A stretch of DNA of 64,000 nt from the NCBI GenBank assembly GCA_914767715.1, contig OU612068.1, positions 9,488,001 through 9,552,000 of the forward strand. The letters are read 5' to 3'. The notes below the pieces were generated by a model. It was not told the DNA's origin. It was given only the letters and a program-made list of their open reading frames with translations, and did not search any database. The first letter of the stretch is position 1. Each line of letters begins with the position of its first letter. Shown piece by piece: positions 14,755 to 26,263 of this stretch. Origin of the DNA: Membranipora membranacea (taxonomy: Eukaryota; Bryozoa; Gymnolaemata; Cheilostomatida; Membraniporidae). A program made the translations under genes and the position numbers.

Positions 14755-16787
14755 ATGACATCATCATTTTTAGTGTCAATTCAGTTAATCATGAATTCTC
14801 ACACAGGTAGGTTGGTGTCTTTTAATGCTTACTCCATTGTCTTTGTATTCTGAATTTCCTAACTATCTTCTATGAGTGTTCTGTAAACCATATTAGTTAG
14901 AGTTATATTTGGTGGTTTGAGATCATGATGTGGCCCATATATGAGGCAATGAGTAACTCGTTCTTCAAGCAAGGAGTAACCCTGTTTGTGCACTCGAAAT
15001 GGTGCACTTTGTGGGTGTACACTAACAACTGGTTAGTGGAAGATGCTCAATTGACATAATTATACAACTCACCGAATTACACTATTCTACCTCTGAATCA
15101 ACAACCATCAAAGTAATTTAATCCTGACCGACCTGTCCTGTTACGCTGATGTCGAACCTATAGATGGACAAAACACGGATTAGAGAAATCGTCATGATAG
15201 AAAAACAGAACAGAACAAAATATAATATCGCAACCACAATCACACAATCATCTTTGGTGGTTTACTTAGCTGATTGCATCTTCTATTTATGTTTTTGTTG
15301 GTTTTTCTGGTTATTATAATTCTATCTAATACTGAGTATGTGGCTAGGTATCTGTTTACTGTCGCCACATAGTTCAGCTCCAATTAATGTTTGATGTGCT
15401 CAGTTCTCCTGTCAGATCAAGAGTCCCCGAGATAAGCTCTTTACTTGCTATTAATACTTCACTCACTCTCCCTGATCCACTCTGTTCATTCATGTATGAA
15501 CTAGGGGCTCTCATTCATGCTGTTAACATATTTGTTATACTTTGTAGTTGTTTTCTCTTGTATATGAGAAGACAGCTAGCAAATGTAAAACATAGATTCC
15601 TTATACTCTCAATCTCCACAAGCATTCAAAACAAGCGTAACCGCATTCATGTAAACTCGTTCGTAACACTGTTACCCTTTAACTTCAATTCAAGTATCAT
15701 GTTAACTTCAGTAGTTATTAGTCTGAAATACTCTGTCTTGTTAACATAACTGTCTCTGAAAATGAGCTGTTTTCAACTATGGAACAGATTTGATAACACT
15801 AACTATGCATTATCTAAATTTCCAGATGTTGCGACCATTGTGGTAATCATCTGTGTGCTAGGAGTATTAACTGCACTATCAGTCATAATAACATGTCTGG
15901 ACTGCGACAAACAATACGAGGAACAGGGCAATGAAAGTCATAACATTTATAGAAAACATCGAAAAACAAAGAAAAGTTCAAGAAGAAAGTCAAGTGCAAG
16001 GAAAGAGCTAAAGTCGAATTGTGGAGTTGAGAATGAAGTTATTGAACCTCAAAAACACCAAGCACCATCACAGATGGGACTATCACCGATGGTTGGATCA
16101 CAGATGGGACTATTTGCACAGCCACGCAGACCGAGCCTCATTTTAATCAATCCCCCTGTCATGGGTATGGATATATATTTTATATTCTCCAATATTCCAA
16201 AAAATCCAGCTAACAATCATTATTGATTTTATGTCATTAATTTTAAAGCAGCATACATCTATTAACTGCTTCATGTGCACTTTTCAGCTATGCAGATGAT
16301 TGGTAACCTGCCGATTGGTGGTTACGGATACACATCATCGATTAATCACCGAAGAGGAACAGAAACCTATGTATTTGGATCAACAGACTACAAGAAGGTA
16401 ACAGGGTCCAGTGGGGATGAAGTGACGGGAGAGAGCATCAGCTGTGGACAAAAGAAAAGAGGAAAAAGGCGTTCAACAGCTAGGTCTGCACCACAAGGGT
16501 ACGAGAAACTTGACATTAACTCAGTCGGTGATTCATATTCCCAGGGGAAGCCAACACAGATGAATTACGAACGTTTGTCTCAGAAGGATGATGGTGACAA
16601 CTACAATAGCCTGATTCAGGGGAACAGTGGCAGACACAACAATGTTGACCATGACTTCTCAAATTGTGTCTCATATTATACGATATCTACCCAAAACAGT
16701 GACACTGAGGATGTGGATGTAGAAAGTCATTCAATCATTCCCACAATCCACAAAAGTTCTCTAGATCCATATTATAATATAGTTTAA
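14755..16787 (+). CDS. Single-pass membrane protein with ITAM-like and ITIM-like tail, copy A
   Basis: I do not recognise a named family. Three exons in phase (14755-14806, 15826-16164, 16288-16787; GT-AG) give 296 residues. About 17 residues precede an Asp (18) and one hydrophobic span (about 19-42, VATIVVIICVLGVLTALSVI). A Cys-Asp-Cys-Asp edge and a basic stretch (YRKHRKTKKSSRRKSSARK) indicate a cytoplasmic tail. The tail holds YEKL (202), then YERL-x8-YNSL (224-239), which fits the ITAM pattern, then VSYYTI (258-263), which fits the ITIM pattern, and ends YYNIV. The small ectodomain and acidic residue at the membrane edge recall signalling adaptors such as DAP12 or CD3-zeta, but that is analogy only. 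Exon 1 is the least certain part; it rests on conservation with copy B and matching phase. Further ectodomain exons cannot be excluded. Confidence 0.65.
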
Positions 16788-17312
16788 CGCTTACGATTTT
16801 CAGTTTTGCAACTATGATTTAACCAGAATAAATGGATACCCTCTAACTCCTTGCCTTGTTCCATATTGATACTATTATTGTCAGTTATATCAAAGAGGAA
16901 CAGAAGATTTGTTACTTTGACCAGCCTTAATAGAATTCTTCACCCAAATACAGAAGCTCTGCTGATTCTAAACCCAGAGCAGATAGCCCATTTATGACAG
17001 AGGTTTAAGTAGAATGGAATGCAATAGAAGAATGTCTAGCACATCGTTGAACGCTGATGACAATCAGTGTAAAAACTGAATTGTGCTTGCTTCACATCTG
17101 TGATGTAAGTCATCCAAGATAGAATCTTTGAGAGCAAGAATCCATAAAATAGAACAATATGGTGCCACACAATTCAATGTGTGAATCTATTGAGAATTCG
17201 CTCAACTCTAAAAGAGGCGTCTTAGATCATAGTTTAATATTCTACAACCCAATTTAAGTTAACCCCCCCCCCCCCGACCCCCTCTTATGTATTGATTGTT
17301 AACACTGATTTA

Positions 17313-17840
17313 TAGTGATGGGCAAAATTTGAAATAGCTCAAGTCAAGTCAAGTCAAGCCAGCAGGCTCACACCAGTACCGAGTCGAGTCGGCTTCGTGC
17401 TACGTAACCATAGAGAGCTGCATGGTGGATATCCATTCACTATCACTAGTGCAATCAGCTTATAGTACATTTGATTCAGTTTGTAACTTATCATCTAGAA
17501 ATGAGGAACTATATTGAGACCAAGTTTCATCAAATCCTGTCAAGTATTCATTGAATTATAGATGCCTAGAGAAAGCTTCATGTAGTGCAAAAGTATGACT
17601 AATAACTATCTTTTCATAATATAATAGTCTTAATTTCTTATGACGTCATATAAAATCCGTGGCGTAGTGGGGTAAGAGCGAGGACTGCTGATCACAAACT
17701 CGCTGGTACGAGTCTGAGTGTAGACAAAATTTTGACCCGACATGTGCAGAACCAAACTCGACCAAATGCAAACTCGCCAAGTGGCTCGACCTAGGCAAAC
17801 TCGGCCAACCGAGTCGTCCAGCTTGCCTTGCCCATCACTA
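17313..17840. mobile_element. Non-autonomous hAT-like MITE
   Basis: Terminal inverted repeats TAGTGATGGGCAA and TTGCCCATCACTA are perfect, flanked by the 8-bp duplication CTGATTTA (17305-17312 and 17841-17848), as for hAT elements. The sister unit has the uninterrupted site at about 22945. No transposase ORF. Near 17655-17720 a tRNA-like segment has an A box (TGGCGTAGTGGGGTAAGAGC) and a weak B box (GGTACGAGTC), and the left end has repeated CAAGT units. Confidence 0.85.
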
Positions 17841-18248
17841 CTGATTTATTGTTTTGAATTAACCAAGTGGGGTTGTCTCAAATTATTCTTGGACTATCTC
17901 TGCAGAGGGGTTCATTTCAGATTTGGCGAGTCCGGGTAGGTTTCGACAGTATAACAGTTTCATAATTAAATCCTGCAAAGGATTGAGCTAGGGCAAGTTA
18001 TGTAACCTAATTTGTTTTCTAGAGTCATGGGACCTTATTTACACCAGAAAGCTGCAGGGCTACAGATGACTAACAGCTCCACAAAGTTATGATTCGATGC
18101 CTTACTTCTGGTTTTGCACCATTTTACCTGGCTAACTCTCATCCTTATTGTATTGCTTGTTTCAACACCGACCGCCTTGATATCACCGCACTGCCATGTC
18201 CATTTATCAGATTAAGGCTGGAAAATGAAGGGCTTAATGCCGGCTTAA

Positions 18249-18890
18249 AGACTTATTTTGAGGCTGCTATTATGTATCACATCTTATTCTCCATATTTTA
18301 TTCTAGCATGTGAGCGAATTCCAGCTTGAGAATCCAAACATTGAGGAAGTTATGGCCTCTCAAACTTCCAGGATGATCGCCTTCAATCTGCATTGGGAAT
18401 AAGCGGATGTTTCCCTGTGGTACGTCACATCCGTCATACTTATTATGAGTTATTACACTAATAATCACACAGATAAGATGATGATCAAAATTCTGACCTG
18501 GGTGGGACTCGAACCTGGGATCAAATACCTGCAGGCAACTATATGCCACTAGGCCCAGCCATGTGAGCCTGTAGACAATATAGCTCATCATTAGCGGCGT
18601 CGCCTGCATGGCATTTAGACCTGGGTTCAAGACCCACCTAGGTCTGAATTTGATTCATCATCTTATCTGTGTGATTATTAGTGTAATAACTCATAATAAG
18701 TATGAAGGTTGTGACGTACCTCAGGGGATTGCCCGCTGATTCTTACTGCCGATAGACTGCCGCCACCTTGGAAGTTTGAGAGGCCATAACTTCCTCAATA
18801 TTTGGATTCTAAAGCTGGAATCAGCTCACATGATAGAATAAAATATGGCGAATAAGATGTGAAACAAAATAGCAGCCTCAATCTAAGTCT
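18249..18890. mobile_element. TTAA-flanked foldback MITE with two opposed tRNA-like segments, copy 1
   Basis: Flanked by TTAA at 18245-18248 and 18891-18894; the empty site is in unit 2 at 23367-23370. Arms of nearly 300 bases are inverted repeats, starting AGACTT…TTGAGGCTGCT and including GAGGAAGTTATGGCCTCTCA. The loop holds a tRNA-like sequence on each strand: minus near 18485-18560 with GGTTCGAGTCC as B box, and plus near 18575-18640 with TATAGCTCA and GGGTTCAAGACC. The TTAA target suggests a piggyBac- or Kolobok-type mover. A related copy lies at 55361-55925. Confidence 0.8.
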
Positions 18891-19333
18891 TTAAGACTGA
18901 CTAAAGACCATGCCTTCAGACACAACCAACCAGGATAACATCGCTATGGAGTATTGTGTATCTATTTATTTTGGTTAAATCATGGACAAAACTGAAAATT
19001 GTTAATCTTATACTATTATTGTATTAGTTATTTTGTGTTTTTTAGGTATGAATACAACCTTATTGTCGTTGTTTCGAATAAACCTCTTCTGTTATTAAAA
19101 ATATTATGAATATTGACTGCTTCTATTTAAAAATGGACAAAATTGTTATGTATGGATACTATGAACTTGCAGTTTGGATTATTAGCACCTCTTCAGAGAC
19201 CATTCCTCTGCTGAATTTTCCTATTGAAGGATGACTGATAGAGTGATTAAGACTCCTTGCACGACTCACCAACTACCAACTACCAGAAACGCAGACCATG
19301 CTTCAATCTGGTGAATATTCCTATTGTAGGTAT

Positions 19334-19590
19334 TAATGGTAGAGCGGTCTGGATTGTAATAAACAACAATACGAGGAACAGGGAGATGAAAGACGTAACA
19401 TATACAGAAAACATCGGAAATCAAGGAAAAGTCCAAGGAGAAAACAGTCAACAGCAAGGAAACAGCTAAAGTCTGGCTTTGGAATTGAGAATTTACTCAT
19501 ATAATATAATCTCGCAGTTTGTTTTCTCAGCAAAGTCATGCAGTTCAAGACTCATTCTGATGAATCTTCTTATTGTAGGTATGAAAGACA
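19334..19590 (+). pseudogene. Fragment of ITAM-like gene exon 2 (basic region)
   Basis: One frame gives QYEEQGDERRNIYRKHRK, then SRKSPRRKQSTARKQLKSG, matching the juxtamembrane part of copies A and B. It then drifts and resumes with RLILMNLLIVG before a GTATG donor-like site. There is no transmembrane exon and no open tail exon after it, so it is a relic. Confidence 0.65.
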
Positions 19591-19599
19591 GAGCGGTGA

Positions 19600-20300
19600 A
19601 GAGTCCTATCACTTTAGTTATATCTGTGTCTGTATCTCCTCCATGGTTAACTGATGTTACGCGTATCCATATCCAAAAATCGGCAGATTACTGATCATTT
19701 TCACTGCTGCAAAGTACACATGCAGTATTATAGATTTGTGCTGTATAAAGTGAATGAGATGACATCAATAATGTCTGAAAACTGGATTTCTATGCGATAA
19801 GAAAGTCCAATCCACAGTTAAAACATTTGTCCCCACGTCTGATATGCATCATCAACAAAGTGAGGGATTGCTTAGCTGGTTAGATTTCAGTCCCACTGAC
19901 TGCTGTGAACTGCTGGTGTCCCAGCAGACAAGCTTAGCTAGACCAGACAGAAAACTGAGAACAATTGTTTCTCAGTCTATAAATGAGTTTACAACCGACA
20001 ATATGTTCAATCTACATGTGGAGCTGAAGAAACAAAAAGATTATATCTATATGACTCGTATTAGTGTCTTCTTTATTTTAAATCTTTTTATTGTGTATAA
20101 ATGTGTATCCTTACCGACAACAGGAGGATTCATCAGAGTGAGGCTTGGTCTCTTGTGGTCCGACCATGTTTTGACAGAAATATGATGAACTGCGTTGTAT
20201 GATTTCGGCATCGTATTGGCGTTGTTCGTTTGAGATTTTGAGTACAAAGACAATTGCATGATCATTTAAAGATACCAACCTTCCTGTGTGTGAATTCATG
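19600..20300 (-). pseudogene. Inverted relic of the ITAM-like gene
   Basis: Minus strand, in gene order: a decayed exon 1 (20300-20240, homologous to 14755-14806 but with a stop), the exon 2 end RPSLTLMNPPVVG with a GTAAGG donor at about 20115, and an exon 3 start (AAVKMISNLPIFGYGY) near 19.7 kb that soon stops. The transmembrane part is not found. Its orientation is opposite to copies A and B. Confidence 0.6.
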
Positions 20301-20601
20301 ATCAACTAAATCAACACTGCAAATGATGATGTGATTCCTATTGTTTCATTCCATTCATGCGAGAGAAGCAGCTAAGATAATTGTTGAAACATTCCTATGA
20401 CTTTTCACCAAATATAAATACTAGAGTGCTAGTAAAGAAAAGAATAGCCCGATCAGCTACCTCAGTTTTTGAGCTCTGCAGCTTTTGAGAAAGCAAAAAG
20501 TCCGTCCAAATTTGAATGACAAAATTATGCAACATTATACGAGCTTTGAAACAGTTGCGTTAGAATTGCTTCTACCTCTTGATTCGAACAAAGCGATAAC
20601 T

Positions 20602-22450
20602 ATGACATCATCATTTTTAGTGTCAATTCAGTTAATCATGAATTCTCACACCGGTAGGTTGGTCTTTTAATGCTTACTCCATTGTATATGTATTCTGAAT
20701 TTCCTAACTATCTTCTATGAGTGTTCTGTAAACCATATTAGTTAGAGTTATAATTGGTGGTTTGAGATCATGATGTGGCCCATATTTGAAGGAATGAGTA
20801 ACGCATGCTTCAAGCAAGGAGTAACCCTGTTGGTGCACTCGAAATGGTGCACTTTAGGGTGTACACTAACAACTGGTTAGTGGCAAATGCTCAATTCATA
20901 TAAATATACAACTCACCGAATTACACTATTCTACCTCTGAATCGACAACCATCAAAGTAATTTAATCCTGACCAACCTGTCCTGTTACGATGATGTCGAA
21001 CCTAGAGATAGACAAACACGGATTAGAGACATCGTCATGATAGAAAAACATATACTAATATAAACAGAGCAGAATATAATATCGCAACCACAATCACACA
21101 ATCATCTTTGGTGGCTTACTAAGCTGATTGCATGATTTGTTGTGTTTTTCTTGTTGTTTTTCTTGCTTTTTCTGGTTATTATAATTTTATTCAATGCTGA
21201 GTATGTTGGCTTCTCTTGTACATGAGAAGACAACTAGCAAATGCAATACATAGATTCCTCATACTCTCAATCTCCACAAGCATTCAAATTACACGTAACT
21301 GCATTAATCTAAATTCGTTCATAACACTGTTACCCTTTACTTCAATTCAAGTGTCATGTTAACTTCAGTAGTTAAAAGTCTGTAATACTCATGTTAACAT
21401 AACTCTCTGACAATGAGCTGTTTTCAACTATGGAGCAGATTTGATGACACTAACTATGCATGATCTAAATTTACAGATGTTGCGACGATTGTGGTAATCA
21501 TCTGTGTGCTCGGAGTATTAACTGCACTATCAGTCATAATAACGTGTCTGGACTGCGACAAACAATACGAGGAACAGGGTAATGAAAGTCAGAACATTTA
21601 TAGAAAACATCGGAAAACAAAGAAAGGTTCTAGAAGAAAGTCAAGTGCAAGGAAAGAGCTAAAGTCGAATTGTGGAGTTGAGAATGAAGTTATTGAACCT
21701 CAAAAACACCAAGCACCATCACAGATGGGACTATCACAGATGGTTGGATCACAGATGGGACTATTTGCACAGCCACGCAGACCGAGCCTCATTTTAATCA
21801 ATCCCCCTGTCGTGGGTAAGGATATATATTTTATATTCTCCAATATTCCAAAAAATCCAGCTAACAATCATTATTGATTTTATGTCATTAATTTTAAAGC
21901 AGCATACATCTATTAACTGCTTCATGTGCACTTTTCAGCTATGCAGATGATTGGTCACCTGCCGATTGGTGGTTACGGATCTGGATACGTAACACCAACA
22001 ACTAATAATCGAAGAGGAACAGAAACCTATGTAATCGGATCAACAGATTACAAGAAGGTAACAGGGTCCAGTGGGGATGAAGTGACAGGAGAAAGCATCA
22101 GCTGTGGACAAAAGAAGAGAGGTAAAAGGCGTTCAACAGCTAGGTCTGCACCACAAGGGTACGAGAAACTTGACATTAACTCAGTCGGTGATTCATATTC
22201 CCAGTGGAAGCCAACACAGATGAATTACGAACATTTGTCTCAGAAGGATGATGGTGACAACTACAATAGCCTGATTCAGGGGAACAGTGGCAGACACAAC
22301 AATGTTGACCAGCATGACTTCTCAAATTGTGTCTCATATTATACGATATCTACCCAAAACAGTGACACTGAGGATGTGGATGTAGAAAGTCATTCAATCA
22401 TTCCCACAATCCACAAAAGTTCTCTAGATCCATATTATAATTTAGTTTAA
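20602..22450 (+). CDS. Single-pass membrane protein with ITAM-like and ITIM-like tail, copy B
   Basis: Same structure as copy A, with exons 20602-20653, 21477-21815 and 21939-22450, in phase, for 300 residues. Exons 1 and 2 have exactly the lengths of copy A (52 and 339); exon 3 is 12 bases longer. The tail keeps YEHL-x8-YNSL, VSYYTI, GYEKLDI and the terminal YYNLV, while loop residues vary. That the frame, splice sites and tyrosine motifs survive in both copies argues that the product is used. Function is unknown. Confidence 0.65.
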
Positions 22451-23620
22451 CGCTTACGATTTTCAGTTTTGCAACTATGATTTAACCAAAATAAATGGAT
22501 ACCCTCTAACTCCTTGCCTTGTTCCATTGATACTTTTATTGTCAGTTATATCAAAGAGAACAGAAGATTTGTTACTTTGACCAGTCTTAATTGAATTCTT
22601 CATCCAAATACAGAAGCTCCGCCGATTCTTTACTCAGGAGCAGATAGCCCATTTATGACAGAGGTTTAAGTAGAATGGAATGCAATAGAAGAATGTCTAG
22701 CACATCGTTGAACGCTGATGACAATAAGTGTAAAAACTGAATTGCGCTTCATATCTGTGATGTAGATCATCCAAGATAGAATCTTTGAGAGCAAAAATAG
22801 AAAGAATAGAGAGAACGGTATGGCGCCACACAATTCAATACAGTGTGAATCTATTGAGGCGTCTTAGATCATAGATTAATATTTTACAACCCAATCTAAG
22901 TTAACCCCCCCCCTGCCCCCTCTCCTGTATTGATTGCTAACACTGATTTATTCTTTTGAATTAAGCAAGTGGGGTTGTCTCAAATTTATCTTGTGCTATC
23001 TCTGCAAAGGGGTTATTTCTGATTTGGTGAGTCCGAGCAGGACTCGACAGTATAACAGTTTCATAATTAAATCCTGCAAAGGATTGAGCTAGGGCAAGTT
23101 ATGTAACCTAATTTGTTTTATGCTGCCTTAAGTTAGAGTCATGGGACCTTCTTTACACAGGAAAGCTGCAGGGCTACCGATGGCTAACAGCTCAACAAAG
23201 TTATGATTCGATGACGTTGCGCCTAACTTCTGGTTTTGCATCATTTTACCTGGCTAACTCTCATCATTCTTGTATTGCTTGTTTCAACAACGAGTGCCTT
23301 GATATCACTGCACTGCCATGTCCATTTATCAGATTAAGGCTGGAAAATGAAGGGCTTAATGCCGGCTTAAGACCATGCCTTCAGACACAACCAACCAGGA
23401 TGACATTGCTATGGAGTATTGTGTATCTATTTATTTTGGTTAAATCATGGACAAAACTAAAAATTGTTAATCTTATACTATTATTGTATTGGTCATTTTG
23501 TGTTTTTTAGGTATGAATACATCCTTATTGTCGATGTTTCGGATAAACCTCTGTTGTTATGAAAAATATTATGAATACTGACTGCTTCTATTTAAAAATG
23601 GACAACATTGTTATGTTAGG

Positions 23621-23870
23621 ATGAAATTGCAGTTTGGATTATTAGCAATAAGCATCAATATGATGGACAGGGAAATGAATATCATAACGTATACAGAAAA
23701 CATCGGAAATCAAGGAAAAGCTCAAGGAGAAGACAGTCAACAGCAAGGAAACAGCTTAAGTTTGGCTTTGGAATTGAGATTTAACTCATATAATATAATC
23801 TCGCAATATGTTTTATCAGCACAGTCATGGAGACCGAGCTTTATTCTGATGAATCTATCTATTGTAGGTA
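23621..23870 (+). pseudogene. Fragment of ITAM-like gene exon 2, second unit
   Basis: One frame reads GQGNEYHNVYRKHRKSRKSS then RRRQSTARKQLKFGFGIEI and stops; a later RPSFILMNLSIVG with a GTAAGA donor-like site follows. It is the unit 2 counterpart of 19334-19590. Confidence 0.65.
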
Positions 23871-23879
23871 AGAAAGACA

Positions 23880-24560
23880 GAGCGGTGAAGAGTCCTATCA
23901 CTTCAGTTATATCTGTGTCTGTATCTCCTCCATGGTTAACTGATGTTACGTTACCATATCCACCAATCGGCAGGTGAGTGATCATCTTCACAGCTGCAAA
24001 GTACACATGCAGTATTATAGATTTGTGCTGTATAAAGTGAATGAGATAACACCAATCTGAAAACTAGATTTCTTTGCGATAACAAAGTCCAATCCACAGT
24101 TAAAACATCCCACGTCTGATATATATCAGCAAAGTCCATGATCGATTAGCTGGTTAGATTTCAGCGCCACTGGCTGCTGTGAACTGCTGGTGTCCCAGCA
24201 GACAAGCTTAGCTAGACCAGACAGAAAACTGAGAAGAATTGTTTCTCAGTCTATAAATGAGTTTACAACCGACAATATTTTCAATCTACATGTGGAGCTG
24301 AAGGAACAAAACATTTATAGCAATTTGTAGGAGTGTCATAAAAGTGTATCCTTACCGACAATAGGAGGATTCATCAGAGTGAGGCTTGGTGTCCGTGGTG
24401 AGTTCATGAGTTGTGATCCGACCATGTTTTGACATAAATATGATGAACTGCCTTGTGATTTTGAGAACAGCACTTTTGCTTGTTTGAAATTCTGAATACA
24501 GAGCATGATCGTTGAAAGATTCCAGCCTACCGTGAGAAGTCAAGATCAACTAAATTAACA
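23880..24560 (-). pseudogene. Inverted relic of the ITAM-like gene, second unit
   Basis: Minus strand: a decayed exon 1 near 24.55 kb, an exon 2 end with MVGSQLMNSPRTPSLTLMNP and a GTAAGG donor near 24355, and an exon 3 start AVKMITHLPIGGYGNVTSVN at about 23990-23930 whose frame then diverges from copies A and B. It is the counterpart of the relic at 19600-20300. Confidence 0.6.
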
Positions 24561-24699
24561 CTGCGAAATGATTATGTCATACCTATTGTTTCATTCCAAT
24601 CAACTGGGATCGAAACGACTAACACAATTGTTGAAATATTCATGAAAATGTGCACCAAATATAAGTACTAAAAAGTAAGAAAAAGATAGCCCGATCAGC

Positions 24700-26263
24700 T
24701 ATCTTAGATTTTAAGCTCAGCTTTCAAGAAAGAAACAAATTCTCCTTTTCACTTTTTATGCCAAACCATTTCACGAAGGAACTCTATATACACTTTTTAT
24801 TTTGCAGACAATATCATCCTGGACGGATGTTTTTCAAAATATGCCGAAGAAATTATGCGGCAAAAGCAGAGAGATTAGACATTTGTAGCCAAAAGATCCC
24901 TATTGTCTTATTCGCTCCGTTTGTATTTCAATTCTGTGCCCCAACTGCCATGCGTTAATACTAAATCCTCCAAACAACATGCATTATCATTTTCTCCCCT
25001 CCTATTGCTCCCCTCCTTCTCATCCCCCAACTTTTGACATACACTCAAAAACTTCTTTTTGATTCATTTAACTACTTCTTTTAACAACCTTCATCAACAT
25101 CTTCGTTCATCAACAACTCTCCGTACATTTAAATTTGCATTGTCAAAACATCTGTTTTCATTGAACTGAGTTTCATTCCCTTGACTTTATTTCGATTGTT
25201 TCTGTTTTGGCTCCTTTGCACATCAGGGAGAACATCTTCGAATGATGGTTGTTGCAATAAAAGTTTATATATATATATATATAAACAGCTGGACGAGCAA
25301 AACTTCTCTATCATTAATTACAAAAATGAAAGATATCCAATGAAATTATCATAATGCATGATGACCGAGACAAAGAGGAAGATAGGTTACTCATTTTGGG
25401 AGGACAATACATTAATTCCCGAAAAATGCACAATCGAAGCTTGCAGTCAGGATGTACAATAATATATAGGAACAACTACGGCAGAGAGATTTTTAAACCA
25501 GTATATTTCATTTAGTAAACTGTAATATCTACGAATCAATCATATCCAGAAAAATTTATCCTTCCAACTAATTATCAATGTTGTGCAAATACATATCTTT
25601 TTTATTCTCTCTAATTATATAACAGAAATACAAATGGTGTGAGATTGGTTATAATTTATTTCATATGTTAGAATCATAATGATATACAGTTGATTGATAA
25701 TAAAACATAAGTTGTGTTATAAAAATATTAATGGACTGCAATAGTGAGAGGTTGAATTAAACGTGTTGTCTTGTTTATGGTTTAAGACTAACTAATTGTT
25801 GTTCTATTTAATATTACATAGCATGCATATATAGATGTTAAATGATTGTGGGGTCAGTGGTTATAAATTGTAAAAACTATTCATAAGATATTACCATCAA
25901 GATATCCCTGTCTCTAATTATTCTCTGATGAAGTTACATCAAGGTATAACCGCTATTGCCTGTTTTTTTTAAATCTTAGTTTCTCTGGCTTGAAATGTAT
26001 ACATGGGATAAGTCTATTGAGAAGGCAGATATACTTTATTCTGATGAACTTTGTTTGATGGACAATCGGTGGTCTGAAAACCCCTAATGGGCTAATATTT
26101 ACCTGTTTGAATATATAGCCGAGTGAGAATGTATGTTTTGAGCGGTGATTCATGGCATTACTTTAATTTGAAATAAAAGGCTTTTGGAACAATGAGTTTT
26201 CTATTCCTCAATGTCAACCAATCTAGCTAAGATAATTTATTCTGATAGTTCTGTTAGCATATT
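24700..26263. other. No gene recognised
   Basis: A+T-rich spacer between the membrane-protein array and the GPCR. It holds a TA microsatellite (25266-25285) and a pyrimidine-rich stretch near 24990-25040. Confidence 0.5.

Larger units (their letters stand above)
14700..20560 (+). repeat. Unit 1 of a large tandem segmental duplication
   Basis: The segment from GAATTGCTTCTACCT (about 14714) to about 20560 is repeated in order at 20560-24700. It includes the intact ITAM-like gene, a 3' flank, a plus-strand gene fragment (19.3 kb) and an inverted gene relic (19.6-20.3 kb). Unit 1 is longer because it carries two transposon insertions (17313-17840, 18249-18890) and sequence near 15335-15545 that unit 2 lacks. 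Confidence 0.8.
20560..24700 (+). repeat. Unit 2 of the segmental duplication
   Basis: Repeats unit 1 in the same order: intact gene, poly-C stretch (22907), 3' flank, plus-strand fragment, inverted relic, and a closing stretch with GTGTCCCAGCAGACAAGCTTA (24190). Close sequence identity in the shared parts suggests a fairly recent duplication. Confidence 0.8.

Noticed and set aside
15387-15749. Open frame with a hydrophobic stretch before ITAM-like copy A
   Set aside because: Most of it is missing from the homologous place in copy B, so it is unlikely to be an exon of this gene.
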